A stretch of 64,000 nt of DNA from Dehalogenimonas lykanthroporepellens BL-DC-9 (GTDB lineage Bacteria > Chloroflexota > Dehalococcoidia > Dehalococcoidales > Dehalococcoidaceae): NCBI GenBank assembly GCA_000143165.1, contig CP002084.1:1116001-1180000 (forward strand). The letters run 5' to 3'. The position numbers and the translations under genes were made by a program. A model generated the notes under the pieces. The model was not told the origin of the DNA. It did not search any database and was given only the letters and a program-made list of their open reading frames with translations. Of the stretch, positions 1 to 11,073 are shown one piece after another. Positions within the stretch are counted from its first letter, which is position 1; each line of letters starts with the position of its first letter.

Positions 1-2566
1 ACTGACGGGCAAAAGTCAGCATCCGGCGCACTATGTCCTTGACCCGCTGACTGCCTTCATTGATGATATGCAGGTCTTCCTTCATGTCATCGGGAACATC
101 GGGCCGGGTCATCAGTAGTTCAGAGAAGCCTATAACACCGGTCAGCGGGTTGTTGATTTCGTGGGCGATACCGGCGGCCATTTCACCGACCGCCGCCAGG
201 CGGCTGGACATTTCGGCTTTTTCACGAAGCAGGCGTTCATTTTCCTCCGCCCGTTTCCGGCCGGAAACATCCTTGATGATATGTACCGACCCCACCATGT
301 TACCGTCGACGTCCATTATCGGCGAAGCGGTAGCCTCCACCCACAAACCCAGCTTTTCATCGAAATACTCGCTGGTTTCCACCTGTCGGGTGGTCAGAGC
401 GCGGGCATAGGGACAATCCGGGTGCGGCCCTTTAAGCCCGTGAATCACCTCATAGCATCGCTTACCCAGCAGTTCACCGGGTTTTCGGCCCAGCACCCGG
501 GCGAAAGCCTGGTTAACCCTGGTTATTCTGTGCCCGGTATCGACCAGAGCGACCATATCGGTGATGGAATCGAAGGTGGCCAGCCATTCGGCGGCCGAGC
601 GCAAAGCCTCTTCTTCCGCCTGTTTACGCTCGGTGATGTCTATCATGATACCGCGAAGCTTAACCGGCTGACAGCCGGCTTGCTCCACGCTGACAATGTT
701 CCTCAGCCAGACAGATTTGCCGTCTTTTTTCAGAAACCGATATTCCAGCGAGTGGTCCCGACCGGCCCGGGCGGCGGTAAGACAATATTTCGGCGCCCAG
801 TCCCGGTCTTCCGGATGGATATGATCCGCCCAGAACTGTAAATCGGTGAACTCCTCCGGACGGTAGCCCAGAATCCGTCCGACCTGTGACGCCAAATAGG
901 TCCACCTGTCCTGTTCGATATCATATTCCCAGGAGATGGACTCGGTGTTTTCCGCCAGTTGACGGTATTTTTCTTTCGACTCCGCCAGCGCTCGTTCCCG
1001 GTTAATCTGCTCTGTAATCACTTCAGTATAAACGATGATACCACCGACAGAGCCATCCTTTTCGAACCAGGGACGACATTCCCAGCGAGTCCACTCGACG
1101 GTGCCGTCCTCTCGGACGAATTCGTCACGGTCGGCACGGCAGATTTCACCGGCCAGGGCTCGTTGATGTACATCACGCCATTTTTGTGGCAGGTCAGGAA
1201 AGACATCATAATGGTGCCGGCCGATGATATTCCGAGGACCTAAATTGTATTCATCAAGGTATCGCTGGCTGACGTAGATGTAGTTCAGATTACGGTCATG
1301 AACCGCGATACCGGCCTGGTCGTGTTCAATGATATAACGCATCAAATTCAGGGTGTGGTTCAATTCACGGCGCGCGCTTACAGCTTCGGTCTCATCCCGA
1401 ACCGTGGAAACCATTACTCCCTGGTCCGGTATCGGGATATTGGCCGCGGCGACGACGCGCTTTCCCCCGTCTTTCCGGGTTATCTCAATGTCTTCCCAGT
1501 GCATCCGGGCTGGATCGCTACTTTCGATATCGGCCATAATACGGGACACGATAGCCTCGCGGTACCCGGCGTCAGGATAAACCTTCTCAAAAAAGGTGGC
1601 TATATCGGTGATTTCTTCCTTCGGCCAGCCGTATATCTCTTCGAAACGCGAATTCATGTAGGTAACCTGGCCGTCACCTGTATTGTTGATGGCCAGACCG
1701 ATGGGCAACTGGTCGATTATGGTCTGAATGAAAAGATTGCGATTTTTCAGTTCATCAGCTTGCAGTTTTAATTCTTCCTCGGCTTTTTTACGCTTGGTAA
1801 TATCCCTCGCCAGCGTCAACACAGCGGGTTTACCCTGCAATTCAAACCTGTGGATAACGACTTCAACAGGAATCTCGTGTCCATCCTTGTGTCGAAAAGC
1901 GGATTCCCGGGTGACTTTCTTTACAGCTTCCAGTATTTTCATGATATCCGGAGGAGTTACTCCGAATTTTTCCCAAACCACAATGTCCCTTGGGCCAAGT
2001 TTCAAAAACTCATCTTTGGTGTAACCCAGCAACTCACAGGCAGTCTGGTTCACCTCCAGGAAAACACCCGGCAGGCCTTCCGGGGTCGGCTGATGGACAA
2101 AAGCGGCGTCACCGCTACTTTCAAATAAAGCCTGATATTTCTGCCGGCTTTGTTGCATAGCTGTTTCCGCTTGCCGGGCTTCGGTGACATCCTGCAGGAC
2201 ACAATGAGTCTGTTGAAAATTGCCGTCGATGTCATAGGCTATGCGTCCGTCGACGACCTCTACCCGCAATGAACCATCCTTACGCTTGAAACAAAATTCG
2301 GTGCCGACGATACCCTTTTCCTTGAATCGAGGGAAAGTCAGCCGGAATTTTTCCGCGCTCTCGGGGTTGAGAAATTCACCGAACCAGTGACCGATGACTT
2401 CGTCCCGGGTGTAGCCCAGACTGTCCAGCCATGCCTGATTGACTTCGATGATGTTTCCCCCGGCGTCCAGGGAATGATATCCGGAGGGATGTTGCTGGAA
2501 AAGCTGTTTATAACGTTCTTCGAGTTGTTGGAACCGGGCTTCGGCCTCTTCGGATTTCCTGTTCAT
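1..2566 (-). CDS. Multi-PAS sensor histidine kinase (C-terminus off the left edge)
   Basis: Reading leftward from the ATG at 2566 the frame stays open to base 1, so the gene is truncated by the window; about 855 codons are visible. I count six PAS or PAC-type sensor blocks, at roughly residues 10-130, 140-265, 275-400, 400-520, 525-650 and 655-775. Several carry the usual GY/TxEE and KDG motifs. The dimerisation/phosphoacceptor domain follows, with the H-box AHEINNPLTG near residue 800. The ATPase domain must lie outside. I see no transmembrane segment, so the protein is probably cytoplasmic and senses small ligands or redox state. The signal cannot be named, and no partner regulator is visible. 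The N-terminal start is the first ATG after the divergent hisA region. Confidence 0.85.
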   Translation of the reverse strand, partial: MNRKSEEAEARFQQLEERYKQLFQQHPSGYHSLDAGGNIIEVNQAWLDSLGYTRDEVIGHWFGEFLNPESAEKFRLTFPRFKEKGIVGTEFCFKRKDGSLRVEVVDGRIAYDIDGNFQQTHCVLQDVTEARQAETAMQQSRQKYQALFESSGDAAFVHQPTPEGLPGVFLEVNQTACELLGYTKDEFLKLGPRDIVVWEKFGVTPPDIMKILEAVKKVTRESAFRHKDGHEIPVEVVIHRFELQGKPAVLTLARDITKRKKAEEELKLQADELKNRNLFIQTIIDQLPIGLAINNTGDGQVTYMNSRFEEIYGWPKEEITDIATFFEKVYPDAGYREAIVSRIMADIESSDPARMHWEDIEITRKDGGKRVVAAANIPIPDQGVMVSTVRDETEAVSARRELNHTLNLMRYIIEHDQAGIAVHDRNLNYIYVSQRYLDEYNLGPRNIIGRHHYDVFPDLPQKWRDVHQRALAGEICRADRDEFVREDGTVEWTRWECRPWFEKDGSVGGIIVYTEVITEQINRERALAESKEKYRQLAENTESISWEYDIEQDRWTYLASQVGRILGYRPEEFTDLQFWADHIHPEDRDWAPKYCLTAARAGRDHSLEYRFLKKDGKSVWLRNIVSVEQAGCQPVKLRGIMIDITERKQAEEEALRSAAEWLATFDSITDMVALVDTGHRITRVNQAFARVLGRKPGELLGKRCYEVIHGLKGPHPDCPYARALTTRQVETSEYFDEKLGLWVEATASPIMDVDGNMVGSVHIIKDVSGRKRAEENERLLREKAEMSSRLAAVGEMAAGIAHEINNPLTGVIGFSELLMTRPDVPDDMKEDLHIINEGSQRVKDIVRRMLTFARQ

Positions 2567-2675
2567 CTAAGGCCCCTTTCAAAAAGGTTGCTCACGGCGC
2601 GGTGATGCCGGCGTTCAACCACACATATAAAATACTACCACATCTACCTGTTTGTATATATCTGATTTTGGGCTT

Positions 2676-2705
2676 TTGGCCGCTGTCGTCGCATGGTGTT
2701 ATAAT
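2676..2705 (+). promoter_or_regulatory. Probable sigma-70 promoter for hisA
   Basis: A perfect TATAAT lies at 2700-2705. A weak -35 (TTGGCC, 2676-2681) lies 18 bp upstream. Transcription would begin near 2712, which excludes the upstream in-frame start codons of the hisA frame and supports the short hisA start at 2743. Confidence 0.5.
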
Positions 2706-2742
2706 ACGTCCCGTTTTCAATGACTGCAGAAGAGGTTTCAAG

Positions 2743-3450
2743 ATAGAAATCATACCGGCCATAGACATCCGCGGCGGACGTTGCGTGCGGCTCTTTCAGG
2801 GCGATTATGCCCAAGAGACAGTTTACTCCGATAATCCGGTAGCGGTAGCCCTGAAATGGCAGTCTTTGGGGGCCCCACGGCTTCATATCGTTGACCTGGA
2901 TGGTGCCAGGGATGGCGAGATGGTCAATCTGAACGTCATCTCCCAGATAGCCCAGTCGGCAGTGGTGCCGGTACAGATGGGCGGCGGCATCCGTGACCTG
3001 GACAGCATCCGCCGACTGCTGAAAGCCGGCATCGACCGGGTAATACTGGGCACCGCCGCCGTGGAAAACCCCGACCTGGTTGCCGAAGCCTGCCGCAACT
3101 TCGGTGAGGCAGTGGTGGTATCGGTGGATTGCCGTGACGGACTGATGGCGGTCAAGGGCTGGCAGGAAGACAGCGGCATGCCGGCAGATGAATTCGCTGG
3201 AAAAATGAAAAAGCTGGGGGTCGGGCGCTTCGTCTTCACCGACATCGCCCGTGACGGAACGCTGACCGAGCCGAATTTCACCGCTCTTTACGAATTCATC
3301 CAGGCGGTCAAGGCGCCGGTTATCGCCTCCGGGGGTATCGCCAGATTGAGTCACCTGAAGATACTGCGTCTCATCGGGGCCTCAGCGGCGATACTGGGCA
3401 AGTCTCTCTACACCGGGGACATCGACCTGCGACAGGCGCTGAAGGTCTGA
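2743..3450 (+). CDS. hisA: Phosphoribosylformimino-AICAR ribotide isomerase HisA
   Basis: HisA converts ProFAR to PRFAR, the fourth step of histidine synthesis. It is a TIM barrel, with two half-barrel phosphate loops visible (QMGGGIRD and IASGGIARL) and the N-terminal catalytic-Asp motif IPAIDIRGG. The length of about 235 residues is normal. The family N-terminus aligns with the codon ATA at 2743, which follows a good Shine-Dalgarno (AGAAGAGG, 7 nt spacing). No ATG, GTG or TTG lies between the predicted transcription start and this point, so either AUA is the initiator or an ATG has mutated or been misread. The frame itself extends back to 2602, but that extra N-terminus looks spurious. hisI follows 58 bp downstream. 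Confidence 0.9.
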   Translation: MEIIPAIDIRGGRCVRLFQGDYAQETVYSDNPVAVALKWQSLGAPRLHIVDLDGARDGEMVNLNVISQIAQSAVVPVQMGGGIRDLDSIRRLLKAGIDRVILGTAAVENPDLVAEACRNFGEAVVVSVDCRDGLMAVKGWQEDSGMPADEFAGKMKKLGVGRFVFTDIARDGTLTEPNFTALYEFIQAVKAPVIASGGIARLSHLKILRLIGASAAILGKSLYTGDIDLRQALKV

Positions 3451-3508
3451 TACATAAAGCCCGAATCGGGGCGACACTACACGATTATCATTTGGAGGAG
3501 AATATACA

Positions 3509-3859
3509 TTGGCAAACAAGGGTAAGGGTCTGAAACTCGACGACAAGGGACTGGTGGCGGCCATCGTCCAGGACGTCAACACCAACCAGGTGCTCATGCT
3601 GGGCTATATGAACAAGGAATCCGCGGAACTGACGCTCAAGACCGGCACCGTCTGGTTCTATTCACGTTCCCGCCAGGAACTCTGGAACAAGGGCGCCACT
3701 TCCGGCAACGTCCTTAAAGTCAAGGAACTCTGGCTGGACTGCGACAACGACGCCATCCTGGTAAAGGCCGAGCCGGCCGGGCCGACCTGTCACACCGGTG
3801 AAATCAGCTGTTTCTTTGAACCGCTGACGGCCGAAGAAGTCGCCGCCACCGAATCCTAG
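3509..3859 (+). CDS. hisI: Phosphoribosyl-AMP cyclohydrolase HisI
   Basis: HisI hydrolyses phosphoribosyl-AMP, the third step of histidine synthesis; it is a cytosolic zinc/magnesium enzyme. The 116-residue protein is a single-domain HisI without the HisE fusion. The metal site is visible as LDCDND, with the Cys pair in [13 protein letters not shown]. The start is TTG at 3509, preceded by a strong GGAGGAG at 3494-3500. It lies immediately downstream of hisA, so the two are probably co-transcribed, and a terminator follows at 3877-3908. The other histidine genes are not in this window. Confidence 0.95.
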   Translation: MANKGKGLKLDDKGLVAAIVQDVNTNQVLMLGYMNKESAELTLKTGTVWFYSRSRQELWNKGATSGNVLKVKELWLDCDNDAILVKAEPAGPTCHTGEISCFFEPLTAEEVAATES

Positions 3860-3876
3860 ACACTGGTTCAAACACG

Positions 3877-3908
3877 AAAAGCCGGAGGGTATTCCCCGGC
3901 TTTTTTGT
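3877..3908 (+). terminator. Rho-independent terminator after hisI
   Basis: An inverted repeat AAGCCGG / CCGGCTT with a 10-nt loop is followed by a run of T. It separates hisAI from the convergent kinase gene and could serve both strands. Confidence 0.8.
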
Positions 3909-3921
3909 TATCCGGAGTGTA

Positions 3922-4710
3922 TCAGGTGTTGAGGCGGGCTTTTATCTCGTATTCGCGGGCAGGCAGTTCACACAAATTGCCTTCATTAGGCACTTCCACC
4001 GTCACCACGGTGCCGTGACCGGACTGGCTGTTGATTCGGACATGCCCGCCGATAAGCTGAGCCCGTTCCCGCATGCCGGCCAGCCCGAGCTTGCCCATGG
4101 CGGCCAGGTCGCAGACCCTTTCCGGTATGGAGAAGCCGCGGCCGTTGTCGGAAATGGTGATGATGGTTCTGGCGTCGCCGAAATTGACCCCGATTTCTAC
4201 GTTGGAAGCCTCGGAATGCTTGCGGATGTTATTCAGCGCTTCCTGGGCGATGCGGAACAGCAACAGCTGAACTTCGCTGGGCAAAGGACGTTCCTCGCCG
4301 TTGATGTCCACCTTGGCCTCGATGCCGTGGTTCTTGATAAGGTTATCGGCCATCCACTCCAGCGCCGGAATCAGGCCCAGGTCATCCAGGATGCGAGGCC
4401 GCAGGTCCTGAGCAATGCGCCGGGTGCTTTCCAGGGCTTCCACCGTCTGCACCCGCAGGTCTTCCATCTTGTCCTTCATTGTTTCTGAGAGTTTCAGAGT
4501 TTTACTGTTGGAGACGATGGTATCGATGCGCTGAATCAGCAGAAGAAGCGACGGCGAAACTTCGTCATGGAGTTCCCGGGCAATGCGCTTGCGTTCTTGC
4601 TCCTGCGCCCGGATAACCTCCTGGACGTAGAAACGCATATTGTCTTGAGACAGGTGTTCACCGTTGCCGGTAAAGGCTTTATCCGCCAAATCAGATTTTC
4701 TCTTTCTCAT
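3922..4710 (-). CDS. NarL-type sensor histidine kinase (HisKA_3 family, cytoplasmic)
   Basis: This is a short kinase of the DegS/NarX-like class. The H-box ARELHDEVSPS has its phosphoacceptor His near residue 48, followed by a HisKA_3 helix pair, an N-box (EALNNIRKHS) and a G-box (DNGRGF ... GLAGMRERA). There is no sensor domain and no membrane segment, so input must come from a partner or from its short N-terminus. The start chosen is the ATG at 4710, which overlaps the end of the upstream regulator gene by 20 bp; an alternative ATG lies at 4734. It is co-transcribed with the regulator, which is its obvious phosphotransfer partner. The regulated genes are not evident. Confidence 0.88.
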   Translation of the reverse strand: MRKRKSDLADKAFTGNGEHLSQDNMRFYVQEVIRAQEQERKRIARELHDEVSPSLLLLIQRIDTIVSNSKTLKLSETMKDKMEDLRVQTVEALESTRRIAQDLRPRILDDLGLIPALEWMADNLIKNHGIEAKVDINGEERPLPSEVQLLLFRIAQEALNNIRKHSEASNVEIGVNFGDARTIITISDNGRGFSIPERVCDLAAMGKLGLAGMRERAQLIGGHVRINSQSGHGTVVTVEVPNEGNLCELPAREYEIKARLNT

Positions 4711-5389
4711 AGGCCTCGATACCCTGGGGCACATCTTCCAGCGTCACATACCCTTCCCGGAAGCCCTTGACGATGGCCTCGGTACGGCTGGAACAGCGCA
4801 TCTTGTTAAAGATATTCGACAGGTGAGCCTTGACCGTCCGCATGGACAGCTCCAGCTTTTCGGCGATGTCCCGGTTACTGAGACCCCGGGCGGCCAGGCG
4901 AAGAATCTCTATTTCCCGCGGTGACAACTGGCCGCGGCCTTTTTCATCCGGCACTTCCTTGGACAGATTGACCACACGCTCAAGCAGTTTACGGGTGGCC
5001 ATGGAATCCAGCACCGATTCGCCGGCACGCACGGCGCGGATGGCGCCGACAATTTCATCGGCCCGGGCGCTTTTCAGCAGATACCCGGATGCCCCGGCTT
5101 CCAGCAAGCCGAGGATGTAGCGGATGTCGGAATAAGCGGTCAGAATCAGAATGCAGGTGGAAGGATGCACCTTCTTGATGAGCTTGGTGGCTTCAACGCC
5201 GGTCAGTTTGGGCATGACGATGTCCATCAGGACGACATCAGGCTTCAGTTCATCCACCAGGCTGACGGCTTCTTCCCCGTCCGAGGCCTCGCCGACGACA
5301 TCCATATCCTTTTCCTGCTCCAGCATGCGCCGCATACCTTCGCGCAGAACGGCGTGGTCATCGGCTATCAATACACGTGTTTTTGCCAT
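4691..5389 (-). CDS. NarL/LuxR-family response regulator
   Basis: The 232-residue protein has a receiver domain with the acidic pair at residues 10-11, phosphoacceptor Asp56 (VLMDIVMPK) and the late Lys in LLKSA. A C-terminal LuxR-type helix-turn-helix follows (LSPREIEILRLAARGLSNRDIA, then TVKAHLSNIF). Its 3' end overlaps the start of the kinase gene, so the order is regulator then kinase from one promoter at 5429-5457. It should bind DNA as a phosphorylated dimer. Targets are unknown. A C-terminal extension of about 25 residues (EGYVTLEDVPQG) is not typical of the family. Confidence 0.92.
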   Translation of the reverse strand: MAKTRVLIADDHAVLREGMRRMLEQEKDMDVVGEASDGEEAVSLVDELKPDVVLMDIVMPKLTGVEATKLIKKVHPSTCILILTAYSDIRYILGLLEAGASGYLLKSARADEIVGAIRAVRAGESVLDSMATRKLLERVVNLSKEVPDEKGRGQLSPREIEILRLAARGLSNRDIAEKLELSMRTVKAHLSNIFNKMRCSSRTEAIVKGFREGYVTLEDVPQGIEAYEKEKI

Positions 5390-5428
5390 TGTTTCCTCAC
5401 TCCGGGTCTTAATGCTGACCCAGAGGGA

Positions 5429-5457
5429 ATTATAGTATGAATCGTGGGTTAAAGCAA
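5429..5457 (-). promoter_or_regulatory. Sigma-70 promoter of the NarL-type regulator/kinase operon
   Basis: On the minus strand TTGCTT (5452-5457) and TATAAT (5429-5434) are separated by exactly 17 bp. The promoter lies 40 bp upstream of the regulator start, and nothing resembling an operator overlaps it. Confidence 0.75.
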
Positions 5458-5750
5458 TTAGTAATTAGACCATTGGATATAGAACCTTCAGTCTCTGGTA
5501 AGTATCTTTAATAACCTTGCCATTGCTGTCCATTGCGTCTATTTCCGAAATTACCGGCGAACTGACGATTGGCCATGTGAGAAAAATGAAGCGTCCGCAG
5601 TCACGGAATCGCCAAAAACAAGGTTATACGTTCAGCGTAAAGATATCCGTTATGCCTTTAACCAGCAGACACAAAAACACGCATGAATAATTTTATCAGA
5701 ACCCGGCCGGAAAGAATCGGAAGCGTTTTTCGTCAGTCGGTCAGTGCCGA
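5458..5750. other. Intergenic stretch with a possible coding remnant
   Basis: No intact gene is seen. On the minus strand a roughly 50-codon open stretch ending at the TAA at 5465-5467 reads like protein (fragments GRFIFLTWPIVSSPV and DSNGKVIKDTYQRLK). It has no convincing start and is preceded by an in-frame stop, so it may be the tail of a decayed gene. I cannot assign it. Confidence 0.3.
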
Positions 5751-5942
5751 CTAGTCATCCAGCCTGACAGTGCCGGAACCGCCGCAGGCATGACATCTGT
5801 CCTTGCCGGTACCGCCGCACTCCGGACACGGCGCCTCAGCGCCGTAACTGCCGGGTTGAACCATTCTGCCGGTACCGTGGCACAGCGGGCATTGTATCTG
5901 TCCGCTGCCGCCGCATCTGCCGCAAGTTTCATGGTGTGTCAT
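5751..5942 (-). CDS. Small DnaJ-type zinc-finger protein
   Basis: The 63-residue protein consists almost entirely of four CxxCxGxG repeats (CGRCGGSG, CPLCHGTG, CPECGGTG, CHACGGSG), the full set needed to bind two zinc ions as in the central domain of DnaJ. There is no J domain. A strong ribosome site (GAGGAGGGG) precedes the ATG at 5942. It lies 33 bp downstream of ruvA and is probably co-transcribed with it. Stand-alone modules of this kind occur as anti-TRAP-like regulators or chaperone accessories; which applies here cannot be decided. Confidence 0.8.
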   Translation of the reverse strand: MTHHETCGRCGGSGQIQCPLCHGTGRMVQPGSYGAEAPCPECGGTGKDRCHACGGSGTVRLDD

Positions 5943-5975
5943 CCGAACCCCTCCTCAGCGGTTTATGCCCTCAGG

Positions 5976-6563
5976 TCAACCGACATGGTCGCTCAGTCCC
6001 GCCAGCGCCAGCCGGATTTTTTCTTCCAGAGTCAATTTTCCGTCACGGGGCAGAGCCACGACCGCCCGGGCGGCCTCGGCGCCGCTGTAACCCAGCGCGG
6101 TCAGGGCGGCCATGACATCGTTGTCCACGGCCCCGCCTTCGCCGGCCGGCGCCGCTGACCAGTTTCTGGCCACCTTGTCCTTTAATTCCAGGACTATACG
6201 GGAGGCGGTCTTTTTACCGACGCCGGGGACGGTACAGAGCATATCGGCATTACCGGTGGCGATGATATTGGCCAGGTCTTCCGGCTTGAAAGCTGACAGA
6301 AGGGCCAGCGCCAGCCGGGCGCCGATGCCGGAAACCTCCAGCATGGTTTCGAAGATACCCAGTTCCTCAAAGGTGAGAAAGCCGAAAAGCGTCAGCGCGT
6401 CTTCCCGCACCTGGAGATGGGTGTAAAGCCGGATTTCGCCGGCATTCTGTATCTGGGACAGGGTAGCTGTGGAGACGAACACCTTATAGCCGACGCCGCC
6501 GACTTCGACGATGACCCAGTCAGCGCCGAGGAGAGCCGCCTTACCCTTGAGTGTGCTTATCAT
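5976..6563 (-). CDS. ruvA: Holliday junction branch-migration protein RuvA
   Basis: RuvA binds four-way junctions as a tetramer and loads the RuvB helicase during recombinational repair. The 195-residue protein shows the N-terminal OB-fold (MISTLKGKAALL), tandem helix-hairpin-helix motifs (LEVSGIGARLAL and LCTVPGVGKKTA) and the C-terminal RuvB-binding domain (MAALTALGYSGAEA). The length is normal. ruvB and ruvC are not adjacent, which is common in this class. Confidence 0.95.
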   Translation of the reverse strand: MISTLKGKAALLGADWVIVEVGGVGYKVFVSTATLSQIQNAGEIRLYTHLQVREDALTLFGFLTFEELGIFETMLEVSGIGARLALALLSAFKPEDLANIIATGNADMLCTVPGVGKKTASRIVLELKDKVARNWSAAPAGEGGAVDNDVMAALTALGYSGAEAARAVVALPRDGKLTLEEKIRLALAGLSDHVG

Positions 6564-6703
6564 AAGTTCCCACCTTCAGTCATCAGGCCATAATGTACGA
6601 CAGGCGGGCTTAAAAGGCAAGGAGGCGCTACCAGTCAACTTGAACGCTCCGCCCGCAGACGTTAAGATTACGTCTGAATGTAATTCATGGAGTACGACCC
6701 CCG

Positions 6704-9151
<2,448 letters not shown>

Positions 9152-9170
9152 CGGCACAGGAGACAACGCC

Positions 9171-9971
9171 ATGAAAATAGCCTTTATCGGCGGCGGCAAC
9201 ATGGGCCGCGCCATGATTAACGCCATCATCCGACAGCAACTGGCCGAACCGGAAGACATCACCGTAGCCGATGCCCGCGCCGAAAGCCGGGAAGCCCTGG
9301 CGGTGGAACTGGGGGTGACTACCACCGACTCCAATATTTCAGCGGCCATGAGCGGCGACGTCATCGTACTGGCAGTCAAACCACAGAACCTGGACGAAGT
9401 GATGGCCGACCTCAACGGACAGTTATGCGGCACCCATCTGGTTGTTTCCATCATCGCCGGCCGGAAGCTGGCGTCGCTGACCGCCGGACTGGGGCACCAA
9501 GCCGTCATCCGGGTCATGCCCAACACCCCGGCGCAGATCGGCCTGGGGATGAGCGTCTGGACGGCGACCGACGCCGTAGACGCCGCTCAGAAGGAAACTG
9601 CCCGGCACATCCTGACGGCCATGGGCGAGGAGTATTACACGCCGGCTGAAGCCGATATCGACCTGGCCACCGCCATCAGCGGCAGTGGCCCCGCCTACTT
9701 CTTCCTGTTCATGGAAGCTCTGGTGGCGGCGGCGGAGAAGATGGGGCTGGACCCGGCACCGGCACGCCAGCTGGTCATTCAGACCGCCGTAGGTTCAGCC
9801 GAATACGCCCGGCAGTCAGAACACGACCTGGGCGAACTGCGCCGTATGGTGACCTCACCCGGCGGCACCACCGCCGAAGCGATAAAGGTCTTCGAAGACC
9901 GCCATTTGCGGGAGATTGTGACGGCCGCGGCTGAAGCCGCCCTCCGGCGCGCCCGCGAACTGGGCGGATAA
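9171..9971 (+). CDS. proC: Pyrroline-5-carboxylate reductase
   Basis: ProC reduces pyrroline-5-carboxylate to proline with NAD(P)H. The 266-residue protein has an N-terminal Rossmann motif (IAFIGGGNMGRAM), the AVKPQ and RVMPNTPAQIG motifs, and the C-terminal signature (SGSGPAYFFLFMEAL ... TSPGGTTAEAI) that builds the substrate site in the dimer. It begins 19 bp after leuS with an AGGAGA ribosome site, so the two genes may share a transcript. It is convergent with the next gene, with a gap of only 7 bp. Confidence 0.96.
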   Translation: MKIAFIGGGNMGRAMINAIIRQQLAEPEDITVADARAESREALAVELGVTTTDSNISAAMSGDVIVLAVKPQNLDEVMADLNGQLCGTHLVVSIIAGRKLASLTAGLGHQAVIRVMPNTPAQIGLGMSVWTATDAVDAAQKETARHILTAMGEEYYTPAEADIDLATAISGSGPAYFFLFMEALVAAAEKMGLDPAPARQLVIQTAVGSAEYARQSEHDLGELRRMVTSPGGTTAEAIKVFEDRHLREIVTAAAEAALRRARELGG

Positions 9972-9978
9972 GACAACA

Positions 9979-10584
9979 CTACTCTGCAGTAGACACTTCC
10001 CGGATGGCATCGACCACCCGGGCGGCCAATACCGTGACCGAATAGCGGCATTCCGGCATTTCCTGAAGGGCGTGTTTGCCGTCCTGGTCGGTGGTCTGCG
10101 GCCAGACACGGCAGGTATACGGCCTGATGTTGTAAATGGCGCACCGGCCGTTGCGAGGGTTCCACCAACCGCAGGGATGCGCCTGTTTGATGACCCAGTC
10201 TTTACCGTCCTGAATGAAAAACGTTTGCGGCTTCTGCTTGAGCGCCTTGGATATCCGTTCCACGTCCTCGGCGGTAACCACGATGCGGGAGGTCTGCGAA
10301 CAGCACCAGCCGCACCCGTCGCAGGCTTCCGCCCAGCGTTTCATCTGCCCCCGAGACGGGCCGCCGGAAATGTCCACCACGGCAATGAAATTGCGGAGAT
10401 TGTCATCGGTCATGGCCTGGAACATCTGGGGGAAATTGTCCCGCAGAAGCACGGCCGTCCGGTTGAGATATTCATCATAGCGCGGGCCGATAACCCGGCG
10501 CTTGTCGGCAATCAGCTCCTGCGCTTTCTCCAGGTCATGAAGCTGTCCGAGGGCGGAACCGGCCTGGTTTTCCGGGACGGCCAC
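9979..10584 (-). CDS. YkgJ-family cysteine-cluster protein
   Basis: The 201-residue protein carries the CxxCxxCC signature CDGCGWCC and, later, the C-x(n)-C partner residues in HPCGWW ... CAIYNIRPYTCRVWP. This pattern is typical of the UPF0153/YkgJ family of predicted Fe-S or zinc proteins. The stretch before the cluster (residues 1-65) is family-variable. It ends next to the convergent proC stop and starts 3 bp after coaD ends, so it belongs to the rsmD-coaD transcript. The biochemical role is unknown. Confidence 0.85.
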   Translation of the reverse strand: MAVPENQAGSALGQLHDLEKAQELIADKRRVIGPRYDEYLNRTAVLLRDNFPQMFQAMTDDNLRNFIAVVDISGGPSRGQMKRWAEACDGCGWCCSQTSRIVVTAEDVERISKALKQKPQTFFIQDGKDWVIKQAHPCGWWNPRNGRCAIYNIRPYTCRVWPQTTDQDGKHALQEMPECRYSVTVLAARVVDAIREVSTAE

Positions 10585-10587
10585 GGC

Positions 10588-11073
10588 TCAGTCCCGACTC
10601 GCCGTTTTCTGCCGAACGGCCTCGGCCACGAACTCCGGCACCAGCCCGTCCACGTCACCGCCCAGGCGGGCGACCTCCTTGAGAATGGACGAGGACAGGA
10701 ACTGATACTCGGGCGAAGCCAGCAGGCAGACCAGCTCTATATCCGGCGCCAGGCGGCGGTTGATCATGGCCATGTCGAATTCCAGCTCGAAGTCATTGTT
10801 GACCCGCAGACCGCGCACCACAGTGGTGACGCCGTGCCGGCGGGCAAACTCCACCATCAGCCCGGAGAAGGGTTCGACGCTGACGTTGGGCAGGTCGGCT
10901 ATCGCCCTGGCGGCCAGCGCCACCCGTTCGTCCGTGGTAAACATCAGCTTCTTGCCGGGCGTGTCGTAGACACCGACGATGACCCGGTCGAAGAGACGGG
11001 CCGAGCGGCGAACGATATCGATATGGCCGGCGGTTATCGGGTCGAAGGACCCCGGATAGAGGGCTATTCTCAT
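10588..11073 (-). CDS. coaD: Phosphopantetheine adenylyltransferase
   Basis: CoaD makes dephospho-CoA from 4'-phosphopantetheine and ATP, the penultimate step of CoA synthesis. At 161 residues it has normal length. The nucleotidyltransferase motifs are intact: ALYPGSFDPITAGHIDI holds the T/HxGH-type site, and EYQFLSSSILKEVA is the C-terminal ISSS/T-type motif. The start overlaps the rsmD stop as ATGA, indicating translational coupling; the rsmD-coaD order is common in bacteria. Confidence 0.96.
   Translation of the reverse strand: MRIALYPGSFDPITAGHIDIVRRSARLFDRVIVGVYDTPGKKLMFTTDERVALAARAIADLPNVSVEPFSGLMVEFARRHGVTTVVRGLRVNNDFELEFDMAMINRRLAPDIELVCLLASPEYQFLSSSILKEVARLGGDVDGLVPEFVAEAVRQKTASRD

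Noticed and set aside
2602-2742. N-terminal extension of HisA from the ATG at 2602
   Set aside because: The extra 47 residues match nothing in HisA, and the predicted promoter lies inside this stretch.
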